NCBI RefSeq assembly: GCF_000785785.1
Contig: NZ_JRQN01000003.1
Location: 62,001-126,000, forward strand
Length of the DNA stretch: 64,000 nucleotides
Origin: Streptococcus uberis
Lineage (GTDB): Bacteria > Bacillota > Bacilli > Lactobacillales > Streptococcaceae
Direction: 5' to 3'
Under the pieces are notes generated by a model. The model did not search any database. It saw only the letters and a list, made by a program, of their open reading frames with translations, and was not told where the DNA came from. The number at the start of each line of letters is the position of its first letter. Position 1 is the first letter of the stretch. Below are positions 49,302 through 60,199 of this stretch, in pieces. The translations under genes and the position numbers were made by a program.

Positions 49302-50231
49302 ATGACCTTATTATCTATTATTGTTCCTTGTTATAATGAGCAAGAAAGTATCTCTCGCTTCTTTGCAGAGATCTCTCAAATTGAACATGCTATGTCTAAT
49401 GAATTAGAAATTGAATATATCTTTATTGACGATGGGTCAGTTGACGACACCTTAACCATTTTACGACAATTGACAACTCAATTTCCAAATGTTCACTATC
49501 TTTCTTTCTCAAGAAACTTTGGAAAGGAAGCAGGCTTGCTGGCTGGCTTAGAAGAAGCTAAAGGAGACCTAATAACCGTCATGGATGCAGACTTGCAAGA
49601 CCCTCCTGAATTACTTCCTATGATGTACAAAAAACTACTCGAAGGGTATGATGTTGTTGCCACGAGACGGCAAAATAGACGAGGTGAGCCAGCTATCCGA
49701 TCATTTTTTTCAAAGCTTTTTTATCAGTTGGCTGCCAAAGTTTCTGATACAGAAATGGTTGATGGTGTCCGAGATTTTCGCTTGATGACCAGACAAGTCG
49801 TTAATAGCATCCTAGAACTGGGTGAAGTTAATCGTTTTTCAAAAGGTATATTTTCATGGGTCGGCTACAGAGTTACCTATATCAGTTATGAAAACCGAGA
49901 AAGACAAGCTGGGAAAACCTCTTGGAGTTTTTTCCAGTTATTTAACTATTCCTTAGATGGTTTCATTAACTTTTCCGAGTTACCATTAACATTAGCACTT
50001 GGACGGGAACGATCAGCTTTATTATTTCTATATTAGCTATTATTTTCATCATTATTCGAAAATTACTTTTTGGCGATCCCGTTTCTGGTTGGGCAAGTAC
50101 GGTATCCATTATTTTATTTATTGGAGGTATTCAACTTTTTTGTATGGGAATAATAGGTAAATATATTTCAAAAATCTTCCTAGAAACAAAAAAGCGCCCT
50201 ATCTATATCGTTAAGGAAAAAAAATGTAATA
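49302..50231 (+). pseudogene. GtrB-type prenyl-phosphate glycosyltransferase (GT2), frameshift
   Basis: GT2 membrane enzyme that moves a sugar to undecaprenyl phosphate for surface glycan decoration. N-terminal LLSIIVPCYNEQES, DADLQDPPELLPMM and the conserved RQAGKTSWSF are intact. The frame ends at 50036 after GRERSALLFLY; restoring one T near 49999 gives ALWTGTISFIISILAIIF and the second membrane helix pair, through RPIYIVKEK. The natural stop is probably just after the A run at 50217-50223, where the length is again unsure. About 310 residues when restored. Confidence 0.82.
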
Positions 50232-50232
50232 A

Positions 50233-50291
50233 GAGAGTGGGACAGACACCCACCCATGAGGACTTTGTCCTCGTGGGTGTCTGTCCCACTC
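50233..50291. terminator. Compound long hairpin between glycosyltransferase and smpB
   Basis: Outer perfect 20-base arms (50233-50252 and 50272-50291, starting AGAGTGGGACAGACAC) plus an inner GAGGAC-TTT-GTCCTC hairpin. It separates convergent genes. The GAGTGGGACAGA word looks like the streptococcal repeat-type terminator seen at many gene ends. Confidence 0.75.
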
Positions 50292-50294
50292 TTG

Positions 50295-50762
50295 TTAACG
50301 TGAATTCACAGATTTCATAACCCGTTTGATATCTCGATCTTGTTCGCGACGTTTCAAGGACTCACGTTTATCAAAATCATGTTTCCCTTTTGCCAGACCA
50401 ATCAAGACCTTAGCAAAGCCATCTTTCAAATAAACCTTCAATGGAACCAAGGTCATCCCCGTTCCCTTGAGTTCTTTAGCAAGATGCTGAATTTCGCGTT
50501 TTTTCATCAAGAGCTTACGCGTACGCTCTGGATCAGAATTCCAGATATTACCTTGTTCAAATGGTGCAATATGGACATTGACTAGCCAAGCTTCATTATT
50601 TTTTATCTGTGCAAAACCATCTTTTAATTGGATACGAGCTGCGCGGACACTTTTAATTTCAGTACCAGTTAAAACAATCCCAGCTTCAATGGTTTCGACG
50701 ATATGATAGTCATGCCTAGCTTTTTTATTCTGTGCAAGTAGATTACCTTCGCCTTTAGCCAT
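50295..50762 (-). CDS. smpB: SsrA-binding protein SmpB
   Basis: A 155-residue OB-fold protein that brings tmRNA to stalled ribosomes. N-terminal [26 protein letters not shown] and the C-terminal basic tail ([11 protein letters not shown]) are typical. Overlaps the stop of rnr by one base. Confidence 0.95.
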   Translation of the reverse strand: MAKGEGNLLAQNKKARHDYHIVETIEAGIVLTGTEIKSVRAARIQLKDGFAQIKNNEAWLVNVHIAPFEQGNIWNSDPERTRKLLMKKREIQHLAKELKGTGMTLVPLKVYLKDGFAKVLIGLAKGKHDFDKRESLKRREQDRDIKRVMKSVNSR

Positions 50763-53086
50763 TAACGACTCCTTTTCTTACTATTCTTTTTGGCAGCGTC
50801 CTTATAGAAAGGTTTTCTCCCTTTTTTCTTTGGCGCTCCCTCTTTATTTTGTTCATTATTTTTGTCTTTGGAGAATCGGTCGCCCTTCTTAGCATCCTTT
50901 CTCCTAGCCCCTTTATTTGGTCTGTCAGACTTAGTAACCTTTTCTTTCAGATCAAATTCACTTGGTAAATAGTCAAAGTCAATGTCGCCTGTTTCTTTAT
51001 CTGCTTTGACCAATTTAACATGAATAGCTTGTCCTACTTTAAAGACTGTACCAGACTTCTCACCTTGTAAGGTCATATTACGTTCATTGTAATTGTAAAA
51101 CTCTGGAAGACTGGTTACATGAATCAGTCCTTCAATAGTATTTGGTAATTCAACAAACATTCCAAATTTAACCACACTAGCAACAATGGCATCAAATTCT
51201 TCACCAACATGCTCTTCCATGTATTCAGCTTTTTTCATTGCTTCGACCAAGCGTTCTGCATCAATAGCACGACGTTCTAAACGTGAAGATGATGAGGCCA
51301 ATTCAGGAATAACTTGTGCAAAATGCTCTTTCTTCTCTTCAGTCACATGACGATAGTCACGAATCATGCGGTGAACTAATAAGTCAGGATAACGTCTAAT
51401 TGGACTTGTAAAGTGAGTATAGTACTCAGCTGCAAGACCATAGTGACCGTGATTAGTTTCAGAATATCGGGCTTGTTGCATGGAGCGAAGTAACATGGTA
51501 TTTAAGACTTCTGCTCCTGGTTGACCTTCAATTTTGGCCATGAAATCTTGCAGAGCTTCTTGCGAAATTTTATTAGCAGTACCTTTAATTTGAACCCCAA
51601 AAATACTTGCGTAGTCCAAGAATTTTTGTAACTTCTCAGATTTTGGTTCTTCATGGACACGGTATATGAAAGGCAGCTTAGCTTTAGAGAAATGCTCAGC
51701 TACACACTCATTGGCTGCTAACATGAAGGATTCAATCATTCGCTCTGCAATGCCGCGACTGCGGACCACAATATCAACAGGCATACCTTTATCATTGACA
51801 ATAATGCGTGCCTCAGAGGTATCGAAATTGAGAGCTCCGCGTTTTGTCCGCATTGTTTCAAGGATTTTATGAAGCACTGCCATATCCTGGACCGCATCAA
51901 CAATAGGTGCAAATTCAGCCAATGCTTCTTCATCACCAGCAATCATATCATTAACCCGACTATAAGTCATTCGGAAGGTCGTGTTAATAACGGACTGACA
52001 AATTTGATAATCAACTACCTTACCTTGCCCATTAATTTCCATGATGGCTGATTGTGTCAGACGATCTACATTTGGGTTCAATGAACAAATGCCATTTGAC
52101 AAACGTTCTGGCAACATTGGAACCACTCGGTCAGTGACATAAACAGATGTTCCACGTTCAGCAGCTTCACGGTCCAAAGCAGACCCTTCAGTGACATAGT
52201 AGGAAACGTCTGCAATATGGACACCAAGTTCAAAGTTCCCATTGTCAAGCTTTTTAATGTGAATAGCATCATCTAAGTCTTTGGCATCCGCCCCATCAAT
52301 CGTAATCGTGATTTCTTTACGTAAATCGACCCGACCCATTAAATCTTTATCACTTGGCGCATCAGCAATTGCATCAGCCTCAGCCAAAACATCTTCTGGA
52401 AACTCTGAAACAATAGCCATTGATTCCAAAACTTCTAAAACATCAATCCCAACATCTCCTTGGTGACCAACAATGTCAAGGACGTTTCCAACAAAGTAAT
52501 CATGCCCTCTTATCGGATATTTTTCTATATCAACTTTGATAATTTCCGTTCCTTCAAGAACAATTGGTTCTTTTTTGATATAGATAGGTTGTTGTATTTT
52601 TTGATTTTTTGATTTGATATAGCCTGCATACTTAGGTTTATCATCATCCAAAACAAATTTTCCGACAACTGTCGTTAAGGCACGTTCAACCACTTTGACA
52701 ACTTTAGCTTCAGCAGCTGTCCCTTTCATTCGATCAGCTGGTTTTTTAATGGTAACTGCAACTCGGTCACCATCAATAGCATAACCGACATCATTACGCC
52801 CAATAAACATGTCTTCTTCATTTTCGTCAACAAACAAGAATCCAAAACCTGCTTTATTAGCTCTAAAGATTCCTTCAACAGTAATCATTTCTTTTTCTTC
52901 TTTTGGCTTGCGAAGTGAAATTGATCCATCATTTGAAAAACGTAAAAGACGTTTACTTTCCATTTTAGAGATTTCTTTGATCAGACTTGGAAACTTCTTC
53001 GCTCCAGCCATATCTAAAGCAGCAGCAATATCATTGATATTGGATTTTCCATGCTCTTTCAGATAGTTTAATATTAATTCTTTCAT
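50762..53086 (-). CDS. rnr: Ribonuclease R
   Basis: A 774-residue 3'-5' exoribonuclease, a partner of SmpB-tmRNA in decay of faulty mRNA. Two cold-shock/OB domains ([19 protein letters not shown]), the RNB domain ([19 protein letters not shown] with the metal aspartates), an S1 domain ([15 protein letters not shown]) and a lysine-rich C-terminal tail are visible in order. Usual streptococcal arrangement secG-rnr-smpB. Confidence 0.95.
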   Translation of the reverse strand: MKELILNYLKEHGKSNINDIAAALDMAGAKKFPSLIKEISKMESKRLLRFSNDGSISLRKPKEEKEMITVEGIFRANKAGFGFLFVDENEEDMFIGRNDVGYAIDGDRVAVTIKKPADRMKGTAAEAKVVKVVERALTTVVGKFVLDDDKPKYAGYIKSKNQKIQQPIYIKKEPIVLEGTEIIKVDIEKYPIRGHDYFVGNVLDIVGHQGDVGIDVLEVLESMAIVSEFPEDVLAEADAIADAPSDKDLMGRVDLRKEITITIDGADAKDLDDAIHIKKLDNGNFELGVHIADVSYYVTEGSALDREAAERGTSVYVTDRVVPMLPERLSNGICSLNPNVDRLTQSAIMEINGQGKVVDYQICQSVINTTFRMTYSRVNDMIAGDEEALAEFAPIVDAVQDMAVLHKILETMRTKRGALNFDTSEARIIVNDKGMPVDIVVRSRGIAERMIESFMLAANECVAEHFSKAKLPFIYRVHEEPKSEKLQKFLDYASIFGVQIKGTANKISQEALQDFMAKIEGQPGAEVLNTMLLRSMQQARYSETNHGHYGLAAEYYTHFTSPIRRYPDLLVHRMIRDYRHVTEEKKEHFAQVIPELASSSSRLERRAIDAERLVEAMKKAEYMEEHVGEEFDAIVASVVKFGMFVELPNTIEGLIHVTSLPEFYNYNERNMTLQGEKSGTVFKVGQAIHVKLVKADKETGDIDFDYLPSEFDLKEKVTKSDRPNKGARRKDAKKGDRFSKDKNNEQNKEGAPKKKGRKPFYKDAAKKNSKKRSR

Positions 53087-53130
53087 CTTACCTAATTTCT
53101 ATTTCTGTAATAAGCTGTACAAATTTTTAA

Positions 53131-53165
53131 TAAAAAAATGAGCTAGACTAACTCTGTCAAGCTCA
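53131..53165 (-). terminator. Hairpin between secG and rnr
   Basis: Imperfect stem GAGCTTGAC / GTCTAGCTC followed by ATTTTTTTATT on the minus strand. It may partly end transcription from secG. Confidence 0.6.
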
Positions 53166-53169
53166 CATC

Positions 53170-53406
53170 TTATTTACTTGATAAAACAGCAAGCACAAGT
53201 GCAATTGCTAGCCAGAAAAATACTAGAACCGCTGTAAAACGTTGCATAAATGCTTCAAATCCACGCGCTTTTGTTCGTTCAAACAAAGCTTCTGAACCAC
53301 TGTTATCAAATACATTACTGCTAGGATTTTTTTGAGGTTGCATAAAAATGGCAATCACAAGAATCACTGACAAGACAAGCAATGCTGTAAGTAGTAAGTT
53401 GTACAT
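53170..53406 (-). CDS. secG: Preprotein translocase subunit SecG
   Basis: A 78-residue protein with two membrane helices (about 3-20 and 56-75) and the conserved linker MQPQKNPSSNVFDNSGSEAL-type loop. It is part of SecYEG. Start ATG at 53406 after GAGGAAAG. Confidence 0.92.
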   Translation of the reverse strand: MYNLLLTALLVLSVILVIAIFMQPQKNPSSNVFDNSGSEALFERTKARGFEAFMQRFTAVLVFFWLAIALVLAVLSSK

Positions 53407-53451
53407 CTTCTTTCCTCCACTATAGTCTAAATCATTCTAACACAAATAACC

Positions 53452-53598
53452 CTAAGATTCAACATGCAAGGTTACTTTTCTCTCTTTTGGACAATACTTG
53501 GGAACCTTTATCCTATCAGGGTGAGTGGTCTTGTTTTTACTAGTTAAATAATTCTTACTCCCACACTCACTACATTTTAAATTTATCTTTACTCTCAC
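53452..53598 (-). CDS. rpmG: 50S ribosomal protein L33
   Basis: A 48-residue frame with GTG start, reading [20 protein letters not shown], then CP near residue 36. This is L33, the zinc-type with CxxC...C. The GTG overlaps the stop of the pmrA remnant (GTGTGA). It is too small for most gene finders. Upstream of secG, as in many streptococci. Confidence 0.88.
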   Translation of the reverse strand: MRVKINLKCSECGSKNYLTSKNKTTHPDRIKVPKYCPKERKVTLHVES

Positions 53599-54171
53599 AC
53601 AATATCCTTAACTTTTAGATACTTCCTAAAATTAATTAAACTCCAAAGAAAATTAACTAGGACAATTAAACGGGTTACATAAAATACAGATCAATAGCCA
53701 AGAAAAATTGCCACATTGGAACCAATAAAAGATCCTATAACTTGACCAAGATTTGTAAACATTTGATTGAAGGCAAATATCCAGGAGATACCTTCTCGAG
53801 GGGGTATTTTCGTCAATAAAGAATTTATACTTGACATCAGTGCCCCGACACCAAAGCCATTAACAGCAATCTGTGATTACCAATCCAATCACCAAGCTTC
53901 CCCAAAGTTGAGCTACTCATCAAACTAGAAAAGCCCATCGAGGAGACAATTAAGCTCGAAACAAAAAGTATGTTTTCTTTTTGCCCTAAATGTCTGATAT
54001 ATAAGGACAATATGGGCGCAGCAGATTGAGCCTAAATCCTCAACATAAAGAGCCATAAAGGGCATGACAAGTGAAAAGCTTGCCCCAGTAAAAAAATTAC
54101 CAAGCCAAGCTACTTTTAAGTTTTGTTGCCAATTAACAGTTGAAATTGCTTGTTGATCAATAAGTCATCAT
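53595..54171 (-). pseudogene. Remnant of MFS multidrug efflux pump (PmrA-like)
   Basis: Pieces of a PmrA-type transporter are visible on the minus strand: an N-terminal segment with LKVAWLGNF and [17 protein letters not shown], then, after a large deletion and several frameshifts and stops, a segment INSLLTKIPPREGISWIFAF and the end [11 protein letters not shown]. An intact gene would be about 1.2 kb; less than half is left. Position before rpmG-secG fits pmrA. Real decay, since the gap is large. Confidence 0.75.
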
Positions 54172-54246
54172 CTTTTTTCCAAAATCGATATCCTACATTA
54201 TAACATAAATGACAGAAAGATTTTGTGAAATCCTCCAGTAAACGTT

Positions 54247-55747
54247 TTAGCGTTTACGTAATGAGCCCATTAAGCCACGGACTAATTCGCGACCAATTGT
54301 TCTTACAGCCGTACTAATAAAAGCATCCGTTGCCTTCTCAACAACCGATTTACGAGGTCTACCCACCGAACGATTAGCTTGTCTTTGAAGACGTTCAGCT
54401 TCTTTGGCAACTTCCTTGTCTGCTTTTTCTTTTGCTTTTGCTTCTTGCTCAGCTCTTGCTGCAGCTTCCTCACCTACTACTTTTTTAGCTAATAATTCAT
54501 AAGCTGATTCACGATCAATAGCTTGCGCATATTTGTTGGCAAATGGCGATGATTGAACGACAGTTTGAATTTCAGCGGGAGCCATTTGGTCAAAAGAAGA
54601 CTTAGGAGGCATAACATAGGCACGCTCAACGATTGATGCTGGCCTTTTTCATTAAGGACGGAAATAAGAGCTTCGCCGACTTCAAGCTCCGTAATAGCTG
54701 TCGCAACGTCAAGTTCTGGGTTCTGACGGAAAGTATCCGCTGCTACGCGAACTGCCTTTTGTTCACTGGGGGTATAAGCACGAAGGGCATGTTGAACACG
54801 ATTCCCTAGCTGAGCCAATATAGATTCTGGTAAGTCAAGAGGATTTTGTGTAATGAAGAAAATCCCCACGCCTTTTGAACGAATAAGACGAACTATTTGC
54901 TCAACTTTATCTAAGAAGACTTTTGGTGCATCATTAAACAATAAGTGTGCTTCATCAAAGAAGAAAACCATTTTCGGTTTTTCAAGATCGCCAACTTCGG
55001 GCAAGGACTCATACAATTCGGACAACATCCATAAAAGGAAAGTTGTGTACAGGGTTGGTGAATTAAAGAGTTTAGTAGCATTAAGGACATTAATTGCTCC
55101 CAGGCCTGTTGCCGTATCCAATTGCATAAAATCAGCAATATCAAGCGCTGGTTCGCCAAAAAAGAGTTCTGCACCTTCTTGCTCTAACGTTAATAGATCT
55201 CTTTGAATAGCCCCAATAGACTGTTTAGCAATGTTGCCATATTGGCTGAATAATCAGCTGCATGGTCAGCAACCTCTTTTAAGACAGCTTGTAAGTCTTT
55301 AAGATCGATTAACAACCAGCCATTTTCATCTGCTATTTTAAAAACAATATTCAAAACACCAGTCTGAGTATCGTTTAAATCAAGGAGACGAGCTAGCATC
55401 AAGGGCCCCATTTCAGAAATGGTTGTCCTAACAGCTTGCCCACTCTCAGCAAATACATCCCAAAGACGCACAGGAAATGATTGAGGGCTATAGTCTGTGA
55501 TACTTAATTTGTCTAATCGGTCTGACAATTTTTCAGTCACCTGGCCAGGTTTAGCCAAGTTGACAAGATCGCCTTTGATATCTGCTAAAAATACAGGAAT
55601 ACCTGATAAACTTAATTGTTCTGCTAGCACTTTTAAGGTCACTGTTTTCCCTGTACCAGTTGCTCCTGCAATCAGTCCATGTCTATTGAGCATGTTTAGT
55701 TGTAATTCAACTGGGTTCTCCCCTTTAGCAATTGTAACTGTGGCCAT
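54247..55747 (-). pseudogene. HerA-like ATPase (DUF853/YjgR family), two frameshifts
   Basis: A predicted DNA-translocase-like ATPase of the COG0433/DUF853 family; cellular role not known. Walker A GLIAGATGTGKTVTLK and Walker [15 protein letters not shown] are seen, then [19 protein letters not shown] and a long lysine/glutamate coiled tail. One base is missing near 55247 (restored: [22 protein letters not shown]) and one near 54638 (restored: [17 protein letters not shown]). About 500 residues when restored. The ATG at 55747 follows AGAGGTTC. Confidence 0.85.
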
Positions 55748-55853
55748 ATGAACCTCTTTCTCCATCTATTGATTTCACTGCTATATAAATATCTCTCATT
55801 ATCCCAATTATAACACAAAAGAGACCTGATTTGATAATCAACTCCCTTTGATT

Positions 55854-56513
55854 CTACCATTTTTTATGATCTTCTAATGGACCAAAACGCTTTTCTAAAA
55901 ATGCCAAGCAAAATTGCATCACCCAACCAACTCCAAAAGCAAAAAGCAAGGTTCCGAGGCCTAAACTCCCACCAAATAACCAACCTAATAAGCAGACCGT
56001 ACCTTCTAATAGGGTCCGAACCAATCCCACTCGCCAGCCTGTTAAGAAACAGAGTCCAACAAGCAAGCCATCACGTGGACCAGCTCCTTTATGACTTGTC
56101 AGATAAATTGCTGAAGCAATTCCCACCAAAATAACCCCAAAAATAGTTAAAAAGATTCTCATAATCATGCTTGTCGGAGGCGTCACATTTGAAACAATTA
56201 GACCAATGACAAACGCAATGATGATAACATTAAGAAGTGTTCCAAAACCTGGTTTAATTTTTAGTGGGAACCAAAGAATTAGAACAGTTAAACTTATTAA
56301 GAAAGTTACCCAACCAATATTGATACCAGAAAGATGACTTACCCCTTGTGACAAGACTGTCCAAGGTGCTGAGCCTAGATTAGCTAAGACTAAACAAGAT
56401 TCACCAACACCATATAAGACCAAACCTAAAATCAGCACAGAAACTGAAACCGGCTCTAAGCTCCAGTAACTTTTTCCCATCCAAGGCGTTCTCGGTATAA
56501 TTGATTTTGACAT
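55854..56513 (-). CDS. YczE/YitT-like integral membrane protein
   Basis: A 219-residue protein with about five helices. The glycine motif LANLGSAPWTVLSQGVS and the second repeat HKGAGPRDGLLVGL are typical of the YczE/YyaS group of membrane proteins. Function is not known; some members affect surfactin or drug response in Bacillus. Seven bases from coaE. Confidence 0.75.
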   Translation of the reverse strand: MSKSIIPRTPWMGKSYWSLEPVSVSVLILGLVLYGVGESCLVLANLGSAPWTVLSQGVSHLSGINIGWVTFLISLTVLILWFPLKIKPGFGTLLNVIIIAFVIGLIVSNVTPPTSMIMRIFLTIFGVILVGIASAIYLTSHKGAGPRDGLLVGLCFLTGWRVGLVRTLLEGTVCLLGWLFGGSLGLGTLLFAFGVGWVMQFCLAFLEKRFGPLEDHKKW

Positions 56514-56520
56514 GACTCTC

Positions 56521-57111
56521 CTAACCTAACTTGCTAACCAATTTCTTAACCTTATCAGTCAGTTCTTGCAAGTTTCCATTATTATCAATCACTAGATCAG
56601 CATATTTTAACTTATCTTTCAAAGGCATTTGTGAGTCAATACGATCACGCGCTTCTTGCTCACTATAGTGATTGCGATCCATTAGTCTTTGTTTTTGTGT
56701 TTCCAAATCAACATAAACTAACCAGATTTCACTAAACCAGTGTCTCATATCCAATTCAATAAGTAAAGGAATGTCCATAAAAAAGGGCTTCCCCTTGGCT
56801 TCAAGTTCCTCTTTTCGAAATTGCAATTCCTCTTGAATGATTTGATTCTGCAACCTAGACGAATGGTCCCTATTTTCCTGGCTAGAAAAAATCATTTTTG
56901 ACAATTTGGGCCGGTCGATTTCACCATCTTCTTGCAAAATAGATGGACCAAAAAAGTCTAGCAAGGCTTGATAAAGACGACCACCTTTTCCTTGTAACTC
57001 ATGAACTACCAGATCAGCATCAATAACCTCATAGCCAGCTTGTCTAATTTCCTTGACAACAGTGGACTTGCCTGAGGCAATCCCTCCCGTTAAACCAATA
57101 ATCTTAGTCAT
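56521..57111 (-). CDS. coaE: Dephospho-CoA kinase
   Basis: Last step of coenzyme A synthesis. The 196-residue product has the P-loop [14 protein letters not shown] and the conserved ADLVVHEL and DIPLLIE motifs. The ATG at 57111 overlaps the mutM stop (ATGA), so an upstream in-frame extension is rejected. Normal streptococcal order mutM-coaE. Confidence 0.93.
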   Translation of the reverse strand: MTKIIGLTGGIASGKSTVVKEIRQAGYEVIDADLVVHELQGKGGRLYQALLDFFGPSILQEDGEIDRPKLSKMIFSSQENRDHSSRLQNQIIQEELQFRKEELEAKGKPFFMDIPLLIELDMRHWFSEIWLVYVDLETQKQRLMDRNHYSEQEARDRIDSQMPLKDKLKYADLVIDNNGNLQELTDKVKKLVSKLG

Positions 57112-57929
57112 AATTTTTGACACCTTGGACAAAAATGCGTCCCTCTTCCTGCAACTTTTATTTTCCGAATAGCCGTTCCACATCTTGGACACGGTTTATC
57201 CTTTTGTCCATAAACCATCAGATAATCCTGCATGGACCCGTTCATCCCTAAAGTATTCTGATACGTTCGAACAGTCGAGCCACCCTTTTCAATTCCTAAA
57301 GCTAAAACAGCTATTGTTTGATCATGAATTCTTTTTATTTCAGCTTTTTTAAGACAATCACTAGTCCTCATTGGATGCACTTTAGCAGCCCACAAGACCT
57401 CATCCACATAAATATTTCCAAGACCTGCAACCAAACTTTGATCCAAAAGCCATGGTTTAATGATTTTTTGGGAGGATAGCAGAGCTCTTTCAAAAGGCTT
57501 AAGCTTAAAATCAGCTTTAGTTGGTTCTGGGCCAACCTTTTTCTCTAAGAAGAATCGATCCAATTGACTCTTCTCTACTAAATTAAAAGTACCAAACTTC
57601 CGCACATCTTGATAGACTAAGGTAGACCCTTCAGTAAAATTAAAAAAGACGTGGAAATGTTTATTTTCAGGGATAGTATCGTTAAACAGTAAATATTTAC
57701 CTTCCATCCGAAGATGAGAAATCATAACTAGCTGACCTAAATCAAATAATAAATATTTCCCACGGCGTGCAACTGCTTGAATGATTTGTCCTTTCAAGGC
57801 AAGGCAAAATTCCTGACAGTCATATTTGACCATATTAGGTACTTTAACGGTGACTTGGTCAATCACCTTCCCAAGTACCAACTCTTCTAAACCACGACGA
57901 ACTGTTTCAACTTCAGGTAATTCCGGCAT
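57108..57929 (-). CDS. mutM: Formamidopyrimidine-DNA glycosylase (MutM/Fpg)
   Basis: Base-excision repair enzyme for oxidised purines, 273 residues. Catalytic N-terminus [14 protein letters not shown] and the C-terminal zinc finger ([11 protein letters not shown] ... FCPRCQ) are intact, as is the lysine region near residue 57 (GKYLLFDLG). Start ATG at 57929. Confidence 0.95.
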   Translation of the reverse strand: MPELPEVETVRRGLEELVLGKVIDQVTVKVPNMVKYDCQEFCLALKGQIIQAVARRGKYLLFDLGQLVMISHLRMEGKYLLFNDTIPENKHFHVFFNFTEGSTLVYQDVRKFGTFNLVEKSQLDRFFLEKKVGPEPTKADFKLKPFERALLSSQKIIKPWLLDQSLVAGLGNIYVDEVLWAAKVHPMRTSDCLKKAEIKRIHDQTIAVLALGIEKGGSTVRTYQNTLGMNGSMQDYLMVYGQKDKPCPRCGTAIRKIKVAGRGTHFCPRCQKL

Positions 57930-58088
57930 AATAATCCTTTCAGCATGAATTCTAAATTAAGTCTATTATACCATGAACCAGAATAGGAAGACGAATAATA
58001 AAAAACCAGTCAAAAGGGATATACTCCCTTTAATAGTAGACAGTGAAAAAAACAAAAATTCACTAGAAATTATAAGGGGAGTTTTCAT

Positions 58089-58441
58089 ATGTCCAAAAGA
58101 AGTCCAAAATCAGTAGAAGAGAAATTAGAAGTGGTTCAATTATTGCTCACCCACGAGAAGTCCATTTCTCAACTCAGTAAGCAGTGTGGTGTAAGTGAGT
58201 CGGTAATCAAGTCTTGGAAAGCAAAATATGAGAAAGCTGGTAAGCATGGTCTTAAGAAAAGTCTAACTTGGAAGAAATATTCCAAAGAAGTTAAGAAATA
58301 AGCTGTTTTAGACTATCTAGATAGAAAAGGTTCCTTACTGATATTTGTCTAAAGTATGATATTTCGTCTCATTTTGTTCTTAATAAATGGATAAAACGGT
58401 ATACTAGTGGTGAATACTTAAAAGCCACTAGTAAAGGATGA
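58089..58441 (+). pseudogene. IS3-family transposase orfA remnant
   Basis: Helix-turn-helix transposase start (MSKRSPKSVEEKLEVVQLLL ... SQLSKQCGVSESVIKSWKAKY). It hits a stop TAA after EVKK where CAA is expected, then continues AVLDYLDRKGSLL with a further lost base near 58340 (LDICLKYDISSHFVLNKW). It is cut off at about 58441 by the next IS. IS150-like group. Confidence 0.7.
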
Positions 58442-59620
58442 AAAGGCAACAGTTTTCTGTACACATTTTATAAAGTGCTTTTTAGTTAGGTAATTAATCG
58501 CATCGCCATTGGAGTCTGGTAATTGAGATTGCCAGGGATGCGATGATAGTTCCACCAATGGACATAATCTCCTATTTTGACGCTTAGTTCTTCAAGAGAG
58601 TAGAAAACTTCTTGATGACTAAACTCAATCTTGAATAATCGATAGGTGCTCTCTGATACCGCATTATCATAAGGACATCCTGCATGACTTAGTGATCGTG
58701 TAACGCCAAAAGCATCAAGTAAGTCATCAATCAACGTATTATCGAATTTCTTTCCCCTATCTGAATGGAATGGTTTGAATAGCTTGTTTCACTAAGCTAG
58801 CTGTCTTGTACCAACCAATGAGAGTCCGATGATTTCACGGTTATAGAGATCGATGATGAAGCATATATAAGCCCAGCGCTTTCCTACACGAACATCGGTT
58901 AAATCTGTCACGAGAGTCTCTAACAGCTGGTGCTCATTAAATTGTCTCGCTAAATGGTTAGGAACCCCTACCTCGTTCTTTCCTTTTGAATGAGGTTTAA
59001 ATGATGCTTCTTGGTATAGTGAAACAAGATTCAGTTTTTTCATAATACGTCTAATCCGACGACGAGATACCTTGACTCCCTCTGTCTCAAGAACTTGTTT
59101 AATTTTTCTTGCGACATATCTAGCCTTGTTATCAAAGAAAATAGCTTTAACTTTTTCAGCTGTAGCTATCTCAGAGACAGGTTCAACAGCAATATAATAG
59201 TAGCTAGAGCGGGGAATATGTAGTAGTCGGAATACTATATCTATCTTTGTTGGTAGTGATTCTTTCTCTTTTAGTGCTATAATCACTGCCGCTTGCTTTA
59301 GGATATCAACTTGCATTTCCAACTCTTTATTGCGTTTTCGAAGTGCAGTCAGTTCACGTTGCTCATCTGTTAAGTTATCAATTGTTTTAAATGATTCGGT
59401 TGTTTTTGCTTGTCTAACCTATTTATCAAAAGTAGAGGGAGTTAAATCGTATGCTTTAATAATCTCACTTCGCTTTTTTCCAACCTTATGAAGATCAACA
59501 ATCTGTTGTTTAAAGTCATCTGTAAATTGAAGGCATACTTTGCTAGTCATAATGTTTTCTTATTTTCTTTAGTTTAGAACACTTGATAAGACTGTCTAGT
59601 TTAGTGTAACCTATTCAAGG
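58438..59620 (-). mobile_element. IS3-family insertion sequence, copy A (defective)
   Basis: About 1.2 kb. Right end at 58438-58462 (TGAAAAGGCAACAGTTTTCTG), left end near 59610. The two ends share a loose inverted similarity (TATAAAGTGCTTTTTAGTT and TATCAAGTGTTCTAAACT). It carries a broken orfA-orfB transposase. It interrupts the orfA remnant of another IS. A 5'-truncated copy in the opposite direction lies at 61327. Confidence 0.7.
58486..59550 (-). pseudogene. IS3-family transposase (orfA-orfB), copy A, broken
   Basis: From ATG 59550 the frame reads MTSKVCLQFTDDFKQQIVDL, then a TAG at 59419-59421 replaces a Trp codon (TFDK-VRQAK). A long frame (58792-59322) has LVTDLTDVRVGKRWAYICFI, the first catalytic Asp; it stops at TRQLA. 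After that a lost base and a deletion of about 10 codons lead into FHSDRGKEF-like sequence (second Asp) and YDNAVSESTYRLFKIEFSHQE (catalytic Glu), ending at 58486. rve/DDE domain. Not functional. Confidence 0.75.
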
Positions 59621-59631
59621 TTCCATCTAGA

Positions 59632-59952
59632 TATAAGACTGAGTAGTTAGTTTGAAGTGACCGTTCATGAAAGACAGTGACATTCTCTTGTGTTACTTTA
59701 GTGATATTTGAAACAGTTGTCGGACTATAATGATGTCCGTACATACGTTCAATAATGTCGCTGATTTCGCGCGTTGTTACGCCAGTCTGATAGAATTTGA
59801 TAATTATCTCTTCTAGTGGTCATCACGTCTAGCATAAGATGGTAATAAAATCAGTGAAAACTCGCCATTTCGATCTCTTGGAATCATCGAGTTTACTAAA
59901 CCGTACTTTGTTTCAAACTGACGAGAATAAGTTCCATAGACTCCATATTTTA
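59632..59952 (-). pseudogene. IS256-family (Mutator) transposase fragment
   Basis: Minus-strand pieces resemble KYGVYGTYSRQFETKYGL and IPRDRNGEFSLILLPSYARR, followed by RDDH and, in another frame, ERMYGHHYSPTTVSNI. This is the N-terminal third of an IS256-type transposase. Stops and frameshifts throughout, no ends seen. Confidence 0.65.
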
Positions 59953-59960
59953 AAATGATG

Positions 59961-60157
59961 GCTAAGCATCGTTATAAGATCGAAGCAAGAATGCGGAATT
60001 AAAACAAAGACATAGTCTCGATGTCGCCAGGGTATCAGGTCTTTTAAATATGGAGTTACAAACTGCGACTACTATATTTGTAGTCAATCTGAAGCGGATC
60101 ATCACTTTAATAAACAAAAAAAGAAGGATAAGAAAAGAGGAAAAACTCAATTTTTGA
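59961..60157 (+). pseudogene. C-terminal fragment of an IS1182-like transposase
   Basis: After one lost base near 59990 the plus-strand frame reads KHRYKIEAKNAELKQRHSL and ATTIFVVNLKRIITLINK, a typical end of DDE_Tnp_1 / IS1182-like transposases. The rest is missing. It abuts the IS256 fragment head to head. Confidence 0.6.
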
Positions 60158-60171
60158 GTCTTTCCTCTTTT
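60133..60171 (+). terminator. Terminator after the IS1182-like fragment
   Basis: Arms AAAAGAGGAAA and TTTCCTCTTTT with an inner ACTCAA/TTGAGT stem, followed by T. Confidence 0.7.
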
Positions 60172-60199
60172 TATTTTGAAATTAGTAGTCTTTAAGAAA

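Noticed and set aside
58013-58034. AAAGGGA-TATAC-TCCCTTT hairpin upstream of the orfA remnant as an attachment site
   Set aside because: Short stem without a matching partner elsewhere; more likely a weak terminator or chance.
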